From Gammaproteobacteria bacterium (GTDB lineage Bacteria; Pseudomonadota; Gammaproteobacteria; UBA4575), in NCBI GenBank assembly GCA_022824965.1, contig JAJDYY010000008.1, forward strand, positions 513,482-577,481: DNA of 64,000 nt, in the 5' to 3' direction. Below are positions 27,831 to 36,693 of the stretch, in pieces. Below the pieces are notes generated by a model, which saw only the letters and a list, made by a program, of their open reading frames with translations, did not search any database and had not been told where the DNA came from. The position numbers and the translations under genes are program-made. Numbering within the stretch: position 1 is the stretch's first letter; each line of letters opens with the position of its first letter.

Positions 27831-28511
27831 ATGGCACAAAGCCCGGGAAATACAGCTATAGCGAACGATGTCGTAACGGACCTCGTATCAGACTGGAGCG
27901 CCGAAAAAGAGGTGTTCAAGGTCCACTGGGGCAAGGCCATGATGTGGATCTTCCTGTTGAGCGACACCTTCATTTTCACGTCTTTCCTGACGGGCTACAT
28001 GAAGGTCCGTATCAGTTCCACGGTGCCCTGGCCCAATGCCAGCGAAATCTTTGCCCTGAGCTTCGGCGGCGAACCAATCCCGCTGATCCTGATCGCGATC
28101 ATGACCTTTGTCCTGATCACAAGCAGTGGCACGATGGCACTGGCCGTGAACTACGGCTATCGAAAGGATCGCATGAAAACGGCTGTCCTGTTGTTCATCA
28201 CTGCCGGCTTCGGCCTGATGTTTGTCGGCATGCAGGCCTTTGAGTGGACCAAGCTCATCGTTGACGAAGGGGTTCGCCCCTGGGGGAACCCGTTTGGTGC
28301 AGCCCAGTTCGGGGCCAGCTTTTTCATGATCACCGGTTTTCACGGAGCTCACGTCAGTGGCGGAGTCGCCTATCTGACCTACGTTGCTATCGGTGTCCTG
28401 AATGGGCGTTACGAGAAGAAGGGCTACGACATCGTCGAGATCGCCGGACTGTACTGGCATTTCGTCGATCTGGTCTGGGTATTCATTTTCGCATTCTTTT
28501 ATCTTTGGTAG
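27831..28511 (+). CDS. coxC: second cytochrome c oxidase subunit III
   Basis: 226 residues, five to six membrane helices, with FHGAHVSGGVAYLTYVAIG and EIAGLYWHFVDLVWVFIFAFFYLW, the classic subunit III C-terminus. It has an upstream ribosome site (AAGGAGA near 27822) and is 18 bp behind the first subunit III-like gene. More canonical than its neighbour, so it is the better candidate for coxC proper. Confidence 0.9.
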   Translation: MAQSPGNTAIANDVVTDLVSDWSAEKEVFKVHWGKAMMWIFLLSDTFIFTSFLTGYMKVRISSTVPWPNASEIFALSFGGEPIPLILIAIMTFVLITSSGTMALAVNYGYRKDRMKTAVLLFITAGFGLMFVGMQAFEWTKLIVDEGVRPWGNPFGAAQFGASFFMITGFHGAHVSGGVAYLTYVAIGVLNGRYEKKGYDIVEIAGLYWHFVDLVWVFIFAFFYLW

Positions 28512-28524
28512 AGGGTAACAACTC

Positions 28525-28890
28525 ATGGCGGCTACACCAGAAGAAGGTCAACAACATCCACTCAGCATCTATATCGGGATCTGGCTGCTGTTATTCGTAT
28601 TCAGTGCGTTCTCCTACATGGTGGATTACTATCAGTTCCAGGGCTATCTCAGGTGGAACCTGATTCTGATTTTCATGATGCTCAAGGCGGGGTTCATCGT
28701 CGCCATCTTCATGCACATGGCTTGGGAGCGCCTGGCGCTGATCACAGCAATCCTGCTGCCACCGTTGGCATTGCTGGTGCTCATTGGCATGATGTCCATC
28801 GAAGGAGACTACACGTACCTGTCGCGCGCCGAGTTTTTCGGAGTGGACGAAGCGCCCGTTGTTGAACACCACCACGCATCCGGCCACTAG
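28525..28890 (+). CDS. cytochrome c oxidase subunit IV-like protein
   Basis: Small membrane protein of 121 residues with three hydrophobic helices (about 17-38, 47-70, 75-92) and a histidine-rich tail (VVEHHHASGH). Size, position after subunit III and the MMLKAGFIVAIFMHM segment fit the prokaryotic subunit IV (COX4-like) family that stabilises the CuB site or assembly. Ends the cox operon proper. Confidence 0.85.
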   Translation: MAATPEEGQQHPLSIYIGIWLLLFVFSAFSYMVDYYQFQGYLRWNLILIFMMLKAGFIVAIFMHMAWERLALITAILLPPLALLVLIGMMSIEGDYTYLSRAEFFGVDEAPVVEHHHASGH

Positions 28891-29070
28891 TTTTCCCGGG
28901 ATCGACCAGCTACGCCAGCGACTGACCGGTACACTGCATTCCAGTACGCAGGCACAACCCCGCGTATCGACTCCCAGGCAGACCGGACACCGATCCAGGG
29001 CCCATCAAAGCACCGGCGCGTCTGCCATGCCGGAACCCGTTGCTTATCGGGTGAAAACACAACCTGAATC

Positions 29071-29703
29071 TTGATACACATTTTCTCGGCACGCTCGGTA
29101 CTTCTTCTGGCATGTCTGGCCTTGTGGTCATTCCAGAACGTTCATGCACATGGGGGTGTGTTCATGGAAGACGACCTTTGCGTCATCCAGATTGGCTTTT
29201 ACAAAGCCCATTTCAAAATCTATCAGCCACAGAAAAGCCAGCACGAGGAATGGTGTGAAGATATTCCTCATGCCGATGAGAGCATATTCGTTCTCGAGTA
29301 CCTGCACGACAGCCTGAGAGAAGTCCCTGTTGAATTTCGTATCATCGAGGACGTCGACAATCGCGGCCGGTTTGCAAGGTGGAGTGATATAAAAGAGGAT
29401 GTGCACCGCAATACTGTATTTCACCAGCCTCCCTTGATCGAACGGGATGGTGTATTTCTCGCCATGTACCGGTTTGCCGAGGAAGGCAACTACATCGGCA
29501 TCGTTACTGCCGAAAGTCCTGAAGGCAGCAAGACGTTCACGGCCATGTTCCCATTTCGGGTGGGTGGAGCAGACTGGGGATTGATTCCCTGGTTCGTCGC
29601 ACTTGCGGTGTTCCTGCAACTGAATTACTGGCTGATGAGCGGCGGCTATGCACGCATACGCAGGATTTTGAAACGCGACCCATCATCACATGGTGTGGAC
29701 TGA
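29071..29703 (+). CDS. exported, membrane-anchored protein with His at the predicted mature N-terminus
   Basis: 210 residues from a TTG start. A signal peptide (LLLACLALWSF) ends with NVHA, after which the mature chain would begin HGGVFMEDDLC: an N-terminal histidine as in copper proteins with a histidine brace (CopC, PmoB). A cysteine pair (DLC and EEWCED), further histidines, and a C-terminal membrane helix (WFVALAVFLQLNYWLM) are visible. It sits between the cox operon and a FixH-like gene, which fits copper handling for the oxidase. I do not recognise a named family; no good ribosome site precedes it. Confidence 0.7.
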   Translation: MIHIFSARSVLLLACLALWSFQNVHAHGGVFMEDDLCVIQIGFYKAHFKIYQPQKSQHEEWCEDIPHADESIFVLEYLHDSLREVPVEFRIIEDVDNRGRFARWSDIKEDVHRNTVFHQPPLIERDGVFLAMYRFAEEGNYIGIVTAESPEGSKTFTAMFPFRVGGADWGLIPWFVALAVFLQLNYWLMSGGYARIRRILKRDPSSHGVD

Positions 29704-29707
29704 ACCC

Positions 29708-30124
29708 ATGGGGGTCATAAAAGCAATATTTTTCGCGCTTTGCGTATATACGGCATTTACAGGCGCGCAAGCCAGTCCAGAACAGCCTGCCACCGAAGCC
29801 TCCAGGCTCTCGGATGAGCAACACTTCGCGGTTCGCTTCACCAGCCATCTCGATCCCATCGCGATCAACACCATGCATGCATGGATGCTGCACATCCAGG
29901 ACCGCTCGGGAAAGCCCGTCACCGACGCCACTGTCGAAGTCGAGGGAGGCATGCCGGACCATGACCATGGACTCCCCACGCGGCCAAGAGTCACGCAAAA
30001 CCTGGGGGGTGGGGACTACCTGCTCGAGGGCATGAAGTTCCACATGGGCGGCTGGTGGCAGGTCACGCTCGTGATCCGGCAGGGTGAAATTTCAGACCGC
30101 GTGACCTTTGATCTGAACCTGTAG
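29708..30124 (+). CDS. FixH/YtkA-like exported protein
   Basis: 138 residues with a signal peptide (cleavage after GAQA near residue 22) and a single Ig-like YtkA/FixH domain: TMHAWMLHIQDRSGKPVTDA and a histidine- and methionine-rich region around GGMPDHDHGLP and LEGMKFHMGGWWQV. Such domains are found near cytochrome oxidase and copper genes. It starts 4 bp after the preceding gene and 7 bp before the peroxidase-family gene, so all three are one transcript. Confidence 0.82.
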   Translation: MGVIKAIFFALCVYTAFTGAQASPEQPATEASRLSDEQHFAVRFTSHLDPIAINTMHAWMLHIQDRSGKPVTDATVEVEGGMPDHDHGLPTRPRVTQNLGGGDYLLEGMKFHMGGWWQVTLVIRQGEISDRVTFDLNL

Positions 30125-30131
30125 GCACACC

Positions 30132-31418
30132 ATGTCGAAAGCGGTCCGGGGCACGCTCGCAGCAGCCATTCTGGTCGTCCTGGCCGGTGTCTGGTGGTAT
30201 GCCCAGCCGGACTGGAACAACGAAGGCTGGACGGACTCGGAAATCAACCTGATTCGCTCACTCTGGATCGCCAACCTTCCACCCCTGCCAACGGGCACGG
30301 GCAATGCCGTAGCCGATGATCGGCAGGCTGCAGAATTCGGCCACCGTCTTTTTTTCGACAAGCGCCTGAGCGCCAACGGGCAGATCTCCTGTGCAAGCTG
30401 TCACCGACCCGAACACTTTTTTACGGATGGCCTTGAGGTTGCCGAAGGGCTCGGCACCGGCAAGCGAAATACCATGAGTGTTGTCGGTGCAGTCTACAGT
30501 CCCTGGCTGTTCTGGGACGGGCGCAAGGACAGCCTTTGGTCCCAGGCCCTGTCCCCGCTTGAAAACCCGCTGGAGCACGGGGGCTCGCGCATGCAGCTTG
30601 TGCACGCAATCGCACAAGACAAGCACTACCGTGCACAGTACGAGGAACTGTTTGGCCCTCTGGATGATTTTTCCGATCCTTCGCGTTTTCCCCCAGCCGC
30701 TGGCCCTGTGGTCAACAAGAACCTGAATGAGAACTGGGAGTCCATGTCCCCCAGTGACCAGGAAGCGGTGACAAGGGTGTTCGTAAATATCGGCAAGGCC
30801 ATTGCCGCCTACCAGCGCTTATTACTACCAGGGGCAGCACGTTTCGACCGCTACGTGGAGGCGCTGGTGGTGGGAAACCGTGAACCCGCTGTGACCCTGA
30901 GCAAGGATGAACGTGCCGGCCTGAAGCTGTTCATAGGCAAAGCACAGTGCATCAATTGCCACAATGGCCCGCTACTCACCAATCACGAGTTCCACAACAC
31001 AGCGTTGCTGTCCAGCCCGGGCTCGCTTCCGAGCAAGGGTCGGATCAATGCAGTGCAGGCCGTACTGGGAGATCCATTCAACTGCCGGGGAGATTTCAGT
31101 GACATCCTCCCAAGGGAATGTACCGAGTTGCGCTTTATCCGAACCGGCGACAACCTGGTTGGTGCTCACAAGACGCCATCGCTCAGGAATATCGCTGAGA
31201 CTGCCCCCTACATGCATGCGGGACAATTGGCAACGCTCAGGGAAGTCATCGATCATTACGACCGTGCTCCTGCAGCCATGGTGGGACACAACGAGGCTAA
31301 GGTGCTGTCCTTGAGGCGCAAGGAGGCAAAGCAGCTCGAAGCATTTCTGCACACCCTATCGGGGCCGGTTGCAGCCGATTCAAAGTGGCTCAATCCGCCA
31401 GATTTTGCCGGCTACTGA
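30132..31418 (+). CDS. diheme cytochrome c peroxidase / MauG-family protein
   Basis: 428 residues with an N-terminal signal anchor (AAAILVVLAGVWWYA) and two c-type heme motifs, CASCH (about residue 95) and CINCH (about residue 277). Between them is the conserved YSPWLFWDGRKDSLWSQA block, and near the end TPSLRNIAETAPYMHAG, both typical of periplasmic di-heme peroxidases and MauG. It may reduce hydrogen peroxide or oxidise a partner protein. It is in one transcription unit with the FixH-like and N-terminal-His proteins. Confidence 0.88.
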   Translation: MSKAVRGTLAAAILVVLAGVWWYAQPDWNNEGWTDSEINLIRSLWIANLPPLPTGTGNAVADDRQAAEFGHRLFFDKRLSANGQISCASCHRPEHFFTDGLEVAEGLGTGKRNTMSVVGAVYSPWLFWDGRKDSLWSQALSPLENPLEHGGSRMQLVHAIAQDKHYRAQYEELFGPLDDFSDPSRFPPAAGPVVNKNLNENWESMSPSDQEAVTRVFVNIGKAIAAYQRLLLPGAARFDRYVEALVVGNREPAVTLSKDERAGLKLFIGKAQCINCHNGPLLTNHEFHNTALLSSPGSLPSKGRINAVQAVLGDPFNCRGDFSDILPRECTELRFIRTGDNLVGAHKTPSLRNIAETAPYMHAGQLATLREVIDHYDRAPAAMVGHNEAKVLSLRRKEAKQLEAFLHTLSGPVAADSKWLNPPDFAGY

Positions 31419-31755
31419 AAAAACGCCTTGCAGCTTCCCTCAACCCATTGCCGGAATACCCGGATTGCGGACCTAATGCCTTGATCTTTATACCCGGCGA
31501 AGGTTTGCTGACAATTGTATTTATTGCCTGCACCCTTATAATGTAATAACTATTAATTGGTCCATAGCTATAATCTATGGTTTCAATAATGATAAAGTCT
31601 TGGACGGGAAAGCAATAATTTACTATAGATAGACTATTAAGCTTATGTTAAGGGAGTAGGCTTAAAAAAGCATATAACACAGGATCCTGAAACTGTTATG
31701 GTCGGGCTACTCGAGGACAACCTGGCCAAAACCCTTGCAAGGGAGGAGTAAAACC
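31419..31755 (+). promoter_or_regulatory. intergenic region with promoter and long leader of the porin gene
   Basis: AT-rich 337-bp gap. TTGTAT (31515-31520), 16 bp, TATAAT (31537-31542) is a good sigma-70-like promoter, giving a leader of roughly 205 nt before the porin ATG. In the leader CCATAG/CTATGG forms a small hairpin. A strong ribosome site (GGGAGGAG) precedes the ATG at 31756. Confidence 0.6.
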
Positions 31756-33360
31756 ATGGTCAACTTTAAACCTCTGCCATGTCTCATGGCCGCAGCCATT
31801 CTAGTGCTTGCGCAGGGTGTCGGAGCGGTGGGCTTGCCGGATGTCCCGAACACCCATCACAACCCTCATCACAAAATGACGCCGGACCACACAAACCTTG
31901 GTGAAGCATTGACCAATGGTCGATTTGACTTCTGGTCACGCTTGCGCTTTGAGAGCGTGGAAGATGATTTTCCAAGTGGACACCCTCTTGCTCACACCGA
32001 CAAGGCCGACATGATCGTCTTGCGCAACGCACTTGGCTATACCACAGGCCGCCTCCATGGTTTTTATGCCCGGGTCGAAGGGGAGATGAACGAAGTCCTG
32101 AACTCGGACAGGGCGCTGAACCTTGATCGCGATTTTGCCACCCCTGGGTTTAACGCTGCTGCCTTTGGGCCAAGAGTTATGATGGCACCTGCGGGACTCA
32201 GGCCGCCGCAAATGGTACCCCCTCACATACCAGCAGTTAATCGAAATGCTGAAGGTTATGCCATTATCCCGGACAATGATTTTGAAGAAATCAATGAGCT
32301 GTATATCGGATGGCGTGCTCCTACAGGTGGCTGCCCCAGTGCACCAGGCCCTTGTGATGGTCCCCTGTCGTTCAAGTTGGGACGGCAAACTGTCATTTAT
32401 GACAACCATCGATGGGTTGGTGATGTGATCTGGCGCGGAAACAACGTTGCTATGGACGCACTCAGGATAGACAAGACGCTCGGAAAACTTGGGATTTCTT
32501 ACACCTACCTTGACAAGGTAAAGCGGCTGTTTGGTCCGGACTCAGCTTTTGATGAATGGAAAATGGATGACTCCCACCTCATCAATATTTCCTACAAGCT
32601 TCCGCAGTTCAATGGAAAGCTGGTTGCCTATGGTTACCTGCTGGATTTTGATAACAATCCCCGGACTCCGTTTGTGGAAGGTACAGGCATGGCACCAGGT
32701 TTTATTGGTCCCGTGATTTTTGATTCGGAAACCTACGGTGTGCGCTTTACCGGCAGGCACGAATTCAGTGATACGTTGGATATCCAGAGCGAGTTGGAAT
32801 GGGCAAACCAAGACCCGAGCGATGATGCAGCTGATGCACTGGATGACAATGATTATTACAACATTGAATTTGGGATCAGGTTTGGTGGCACCAGGGTTGA
32901 CAACTTGGGCTTCATGCCGATTGGCGAACCTACCTACCAGATCAGGGTCGGTTACGAGGTCTTGGAAAGTAACGGCAACAATGCAATACAAACCCCATTG
33001 GCTACAGTACACGCCTTCAATGGCTGGGCTGACAAGTTTGTTGCCGCTCCTGGTGGCTCAGCAACCCCTCTTGGCGGCATTGAGGACACCAGCGTGACCC
33101 TGACAATTTTGGGTCTTATGGGCAACAAAATTGGCAAGAACAAGCTGGTCATCAATTATCACGACTACAGCACGGACCGATCCTACATGTCAGGAGGCAA
33201 CCGCATTTCTGATTATGGAGATGAATGGGGCATACTCTGGGGTAAACCCTTCAAAGGCAAATTCCTGTTTGCTATCAAGTATACGGACTTTGAAAGTGAG
33301 GACGGGTTCTCCACGGATACCAAGAAGTTTTGGACACTGCTCCAATATCGCTTCAAATAA
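31756..33360 (+). CDS. large outer-membrane porin (alginate-export/AlgE-like family)
   Basis: 534 residues from ATG 31756 with a signal peptide (MAAAILVLAQGVGA) and a mature start rich in histidine (NTHHNPHHKM). The rest is a beta-rich barrel with GRFDFWSRLRFESVEDD, LRNALGYTTGRLHGFYARVE, FKLGRQTVIYDNHRWVG and the end FWTLLQYRFK, the pattern of the alginate-export/porin family. It has its own promoter, and a strong terminator follows, so it is monocistronic. Substrate unknown; low-GC codon use relative to neighbours suggests possible high expression or transfer. Confidence 0.8.
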   Translation: MVNFKPLPCLMAAAILVLAQGVGAVGLPDVPNTHHNPHHKMTPDHTNLGEALTNGRFDFWSRLRFESVEDDFPSGHPLAHTDKADMIVLRNALGYTTGRLHGFYARVEGEMNEVLNSDRALNLDRDFATPGFNAAAFGPRVMMAPAGLRPPQMVPPHIPAVNRNAEGYAIIPDNDFEEINELYIGWRAPTGGCPSAPGPCDGPLSFKLGRQTVIYDNHRWVGDVIWRGNNVAMDALRIDKTLGKLGISYTYLDKVKRLFGPDSAFDEWKMDDSHLINISYKLPQFNGKLVAYGYLLDFDNNPRTPFVEGTGMAPGFIGPVIFDSETYGVRFTGRHEFSDTLDIQSELEWANQDPSDDAADALDDNDYYNIEFGIRFGGTRVDNLGFMPIGEPTYQIRVGYEVLESNGNNAIQTPLATVHAFNGWADKFVAAPGGSATPLGGIEDTSVTLTILGLMGNKIGKNKLVINYHDYSTDRSYMSGGNRISDYGDEWGILWGKPFKGKFLFAIKYTDFESEDGFSTDTKKFWTLLQYRFK

Positions 33361-33408
33361 ATAACCGTAGTACATAGCCTTCACTGGAAGGCAAACGTAC
33401 ACTAACCC

Positions 33409-33438
33409 GAGGGGTGCGATTTGCACCCCTCTTTTTTT
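33409..33438 (+). terminator. Rho-independent terminator after the porin gene
   Basis: Stem GAGGGGTGC / GCACCCCTC with a short GATTT loop, followed by seven Ts, about 50 bp behind the porin stop codon. Confidence 0.9.
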
Positions 33439-34131
33439 GTGCGGAGGCCTGTCACCAATCACAAATCTCTACGTGCATCATGGAATGAGAGCTCACCCTT
33501 AAACTAACAGCGCAGTGCAAACAGGCCATGTGCAGATGAATTGTCGACAACTACCAGGAATCCTCACAAGACCTGCACGCACTTTGCTTTGCTTGAGACC
33601 CGCATACCGTGTGCGCGATTGGCTTGGGGGCTGACGCTCACCATTGCAGTCGCGACCCTCATGTCCCATTGTCTGCTAATCCAGGCTGGCGGCTGGTGTT
33701 CCGTTCCTGGTGTTCGTTGCAGCCACCGTGTCCTGGCTTGAAGGCCATAGACATTGGCCCACGCGATTAGGGGTTCAAGGCCCTTGAACTCCTCAAGAAA
33801 TTCCCTGACCAAGCTGGTGCCTGCGAATATCTGATTGACGCACGATGGCTGGGTGGAATTACCTGCAGGCATGATGAAGTTTACAGAATGTGAAAGGGTA
33901 TGTTGCTAAAGGACCTAGCACACAGCACGCGTTTCACGGCCTCAGCACAGTCATGGAGAGCAGCCATATAGCTTGTGCCGATTGCTGTCCGGATGCCCAT
34001 ATTGTTAGCCATACCGGATCATCGACACCCTATCCTAGCAGGGCCAGATCTCTAGACAGGTAGGATGAACTTTCGTCCAGGCAGGATTTATTGCGCGGGA
34101 TGCCGACCTGTGTTTTTATTTACAAGCCAGC
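33439..34131. other. 693-bp gap with no supportable gene
   Basis: Short frames on both strands (for example 33541-33741 + and 33564-33872 -) lack ribosome sites and recognisable domains. The stretch may be decayed coding sequence at the boundary between the porin gene and the thiocyanate locus; I cannot identify its origin. Confidence 0.4.
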
Positions 34132-34177
34132 CAAAAATAGAAGCTTGGCCCGCGGTCATCCAGACCGTGGGCCAAGC
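34132..34177 (-). terminator. terminator of the thiocyanate operon
   Basis: Near-perfect 15-bp stem (34143-34157 with 34163-34177, one G-U in RNA) and a 5-nt loop; on the minus strand it is followed by TTCTATTTTT. It stands about 45 bp behind the cbtB stop, so the minus-strand operon from scnB ends here. Confidence 0.85.
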
Positions 34178-34223
34178 CATCGAGAGGAATTCTCAGCAGT
34201 TTCCTATGATGTTTCCCAAATGC

Positions 34224-34421
34224 CTAGTGGCAAGGGAAAACTTGGGTATGGCGAACATCATGGGCTGCATTGTGCACCGCAGCCGAATGTGCAAAGCCTA
34301 CACCGTACAAGATTACGGCGCCCAACAAAAAGGCAGCGACAGTCGGTAACAACGGACGCTGGGTTGCCTTCGAAATCGTTCCATCATGCAGTTTTACACT
34401 GCTTGCTATCTGATTTTGCAT
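34224..34421 (-). CDS. cbtB: CbtB-like cobalt transporter subunit (operon copy)
   Basis: 65-residue protein with one membrane helix (LLPTVAAFLLGAVILYGVGF) and a histidine-rich end, HNAAHDVRHTQVFPCH, the hallmark of CbtB. The copy at 45044 ends almost identically (HNAAHDLRHGLAFPCH). CbtB normally works with CbtA in cobalt uptake; here no cbtA is adjacent. It is the last gene of the operon encoding a cobalt enzyme, strongly suggesting it helps supply Co for thiocyanate hydrolase. Confidence 0.88.
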   Translation of the reverse strand: MQNQIASSVKLHDGTISKATQRPLLPTVAAFLLGAVILYGVGFAHSAAVHNAAHDVRHTQVFPCH

Positions 34422-34483
34422 GGTTATCTTTTTCCTCGATTTAGTTAAATCAGCAAATTAATTTGTGTTCGTTCGGTATTTGC

Positions 34484-35338
34484 TTATCTTCCGTGGTGCC
34501 AGCTGTACTTCTTGATCAACATCGCACAGGAACTGTCAAGTATGTAGCCCATGATCCCGATGGTCAGAACCATCGCCGTCAAGTGGTCATACGAGAGCGT
34601 CTCCCTGGCGTCCGCAATGGAGTAGCCAAGTCCCGAGGTCACCCCAAGAAACTCTGCCGGTACCAGCACAATCCATCCGACACCCAGGGCGAGCCGTACG
34701 CCCGTCAGAATATCGAACATGATCGCTGGCAGGATGATTTCCGTCACCATGTGCCAGGGCTTGGCACCCAGGTTACGGGCTACCTTGAACCAGGCAGGGT
34801 CCACCTTCGCCAGGCCGGCTGCCGTAGCAAAGACGACGGGCCAGACCGCGGCGACCGCGATCAGGAATACGATTGCCCCGTTCCACGTGGCAAACACGAT
34901 CACGGCGATGGGCTCCCAGGAAAGCGGGCTGATCATACGGATCAACTGGAATGGTGAATTGCTGAGCTCACGAAAGACAGTGCTGCGGCCAAGCAGGATC
35001 CCGATGGGTATCCCAACGACAATGGCAATAAGCAGTCCTGCCCCCAGACGATAGCCACTGGTCATGACCGCCGCCTGGATCTTGCCGATGGCAAACAGTT
35101 CCGGAAATGCCTTGAACGTCGGGATCGGTCCGAAGTCGCTGAAGTTTGTGGTATCCGGGTTGATCTCGATGAGATACCCGCCAAACCACCAAAGCACGAA
35201 AAGGATCGCCAAGCCGGCAGCCCAGTTGAACAGGCTCTTGCCGAGCGACTTGGCTTTTTTCGCGCTTTGCGCGGTCTTCAGCGACGATGCGGAAGTCCCT
35301 GCATCGACATCTACCACATCCGCTTTGCCATTACTCAA
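34484..35338 (-). CDS. ABC transporter permease (nitrate/cyanate/sulfonate type)
   Basis: 284 residues, six membrane helices, with the BPD inner-membrane signature around ARNLGAKPWHMVTEIILP (the EAA loop that contacts the ATPase). Closest in type to NrtB/CynB/SsuC permeases. The frame starts with TTG at 35338, overlapping the binding-protein stop (TTGA), so it is coupled to it. In this operon the likely substrate is thiocyanate or cyanate; not proven by sequence. Confidence 0.88.
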   Translation of the reverse strand: MSNGKADVVDVDAGTSASSLKTAQSAKKAKSLGKSLFNWAAGLAILFVLWWFGGYLIEINPDTTNFSDFGPIPTFKAFPELFAIGKIQAAVMTSGYRLGAGLLIAIVVGIPIGILLGRSTVFRELSNSPFQLIRMISPLSWEPIAVIVFATWNGAIVFLIAVAAVWPVVFATAAGLAKVDPAWFKVARNLGAKPWHMVTEIILPAIMFDILTGVRLALGVGWIVLVPAEFLGVTSGLGYSIADARETLSYDHLTAMVLTIGIMGYILDSSCAMLIKKYSWHHGR

Positions 35339-36627
35339 AGTACAAACACCTCGGATCGAATGTACGGATCGCCTTCTTGCGGCACACTCGCATCATTTCT
35401 CCATTTCGGATTCGCTTCCAACGCATTCTTGACATAGTCATAATTGACCAGGTCGTCGGAAACATGCTGCGGAGTGAGCGTCTCCAGGAATCGCGCATCA
35501 CCTGTGACCACGGTTTCCTTCAGGTCACTGACCACGAGTTCCGTGGCCGAGCGATACGGCCAAGCCTGGAAGTCAATCCTGTTCTGTCCCCATTCCGGAT
35601 GCTTGATCGCAGGCGGGTTCTTGTAATAGGCGGGGTCGTAGAACATCATCGCCCGCTTCACGACTTCTTTCGGCACCGGCAGGTAACCCTTGCCGTCACG
35701 CGAAAGCCGCTCAGACATGGACTCCCTGTTCTCAGCGAGTGTGATCTGCGCCCTGACCACTGCGTTGTGTACCCCTTGGGCCCAAGCAGCACGATCAGGA
35801 TCCATGGCGTCTTCTTCGTGCATCACGACGACGCAGCAGGGGTGCCCTTTCCAGGCATCACCGGTGAAGCGCAGTACTTTTCCGCCCGCCTTGAGCTCAC
35901 CCAAGGCGTTGAAAGGTTCAGCCACACAGTAGCCATCAATGGTTCCCGCTGCCAGCGCAGGCGGCATGGAGGGCGGTGCCAAGACGAGGAAGTTGCACTC
36001 GTCATCCGCCAGTTTCGCAGATTGCGGTCTGATGACCGGCTTGATACCGGCCGCTTTCATGATCCTTTGCGAAACAATGTTGTGGATCGAGTACCAGTAC
36101 GGTACGGCAAACTGCTTGCCTCCAAAGTCCTTGGGCTCATTGATGCCACTCTTCTTACCCACCAGCACAGCAGACCCGTTGGTGTGGTCCCAAGCTGTGA
36201 TCTTGATCGGGTACTTGTTGTTGTAGCGCATCCATACCGGAATCGGTATCAGCATATGCGTCAAGTTGAAACGATGCGCTGCAAAGGCTTCCACCAGTGG
36301 CGACCAGCCACGAATCAGTGTCGGCTTCACAGAATCAATGCCTTCATCCTTGAAATAGCCCAGATCATGGGCGATAAGGAGTGCGGCTGCATCCGTGATG
36401 GGGATATACCCAATCTTGATGACCGGGTCCCATTTTTTCTTCGCGAAGGTGGGCATCGGCAAAGCACCAGCTCCACCTCCCAGGGCAGCCAGACCTCCCA
36501 CCTGCAGTAATTCACGCCGGTTGATACCGGTACCCAGCACCCCCTTGAACAGCGGGTCGTATTCAATGGCGAGCCTGGGATCATCGGTCTGTATCCCGTC
36601 GCCATGTTTTTCGTAAATTTTCTTCAT
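35335..36627 (-). CDS. ABC transporter substrate-binding protein (NrtA/CynA-like)
   Basis: 430 residues. A twin-arginine-type leader lies around residues 36-60 (INRRELLQVGGLAALGGG), unusually far from the start, after a hydrophilic pre-region. The mature part matches the nitrate/taurine-binding NMT1 fold: IKIGYIPITDAAALLIAHDLGYF, a GKQFAVPYWYSIHN loop and DGYCVAEPFNALGE, close to nitrate/bicarbonate-binding NrtA and CmpA. It would bind the anion in the periplasm after Tat export. Candidate receptor for thiocyanate. Confidence 0.88.
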   Translation of the reverse strand: MKKIYEKHGDGIQTDDPRLAIEYDPLFKGVLGTGINRRELLQVGGLAALGGGAGALPMPTFAKKKWDPVIKIGYIPITDAAALLIAHDLGYFKDEGIDSVKPTLIRGWSPLVEAFAAHRFNLTHMLIPIPVWMRYNNKYPIKITAWDHTNGSAVLVGKKSGINEPKDFGGKQFAVPYWYSIHNIVSQRIMKAAGIKPVIRPQSAKLADDECNFLVLAPPSMPPALAAGTIDGYCVAEPFNALGELKAGGKVLRFTGDAWKGHPCCVVVMHEEDAMDPDRAAWAQGVHNAVVRAQITLAENRESMSERLSRDGKGYLPVPKEVVKRAMMFYDPAYYKNPPAIKHPEWGQNRIDFQAWPYRSATELVVSDLKETVVTGDARFLETLTPQHVSDDLVNYDYVKNALEANPKWRNDASVPQEGDPYIRSEVFVL

Positions 36628-36693
36628 GTCGGAATTCCTCTAATCGTTACTCTCGTAGTTAATAGGATCTGAAGTGCACTTTCAGATATTATT

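Noticed and set aside
33541..33872. Overlapping short frames on both strands
   Set aside because: No start context or domain; treated as non-coding or decayed.
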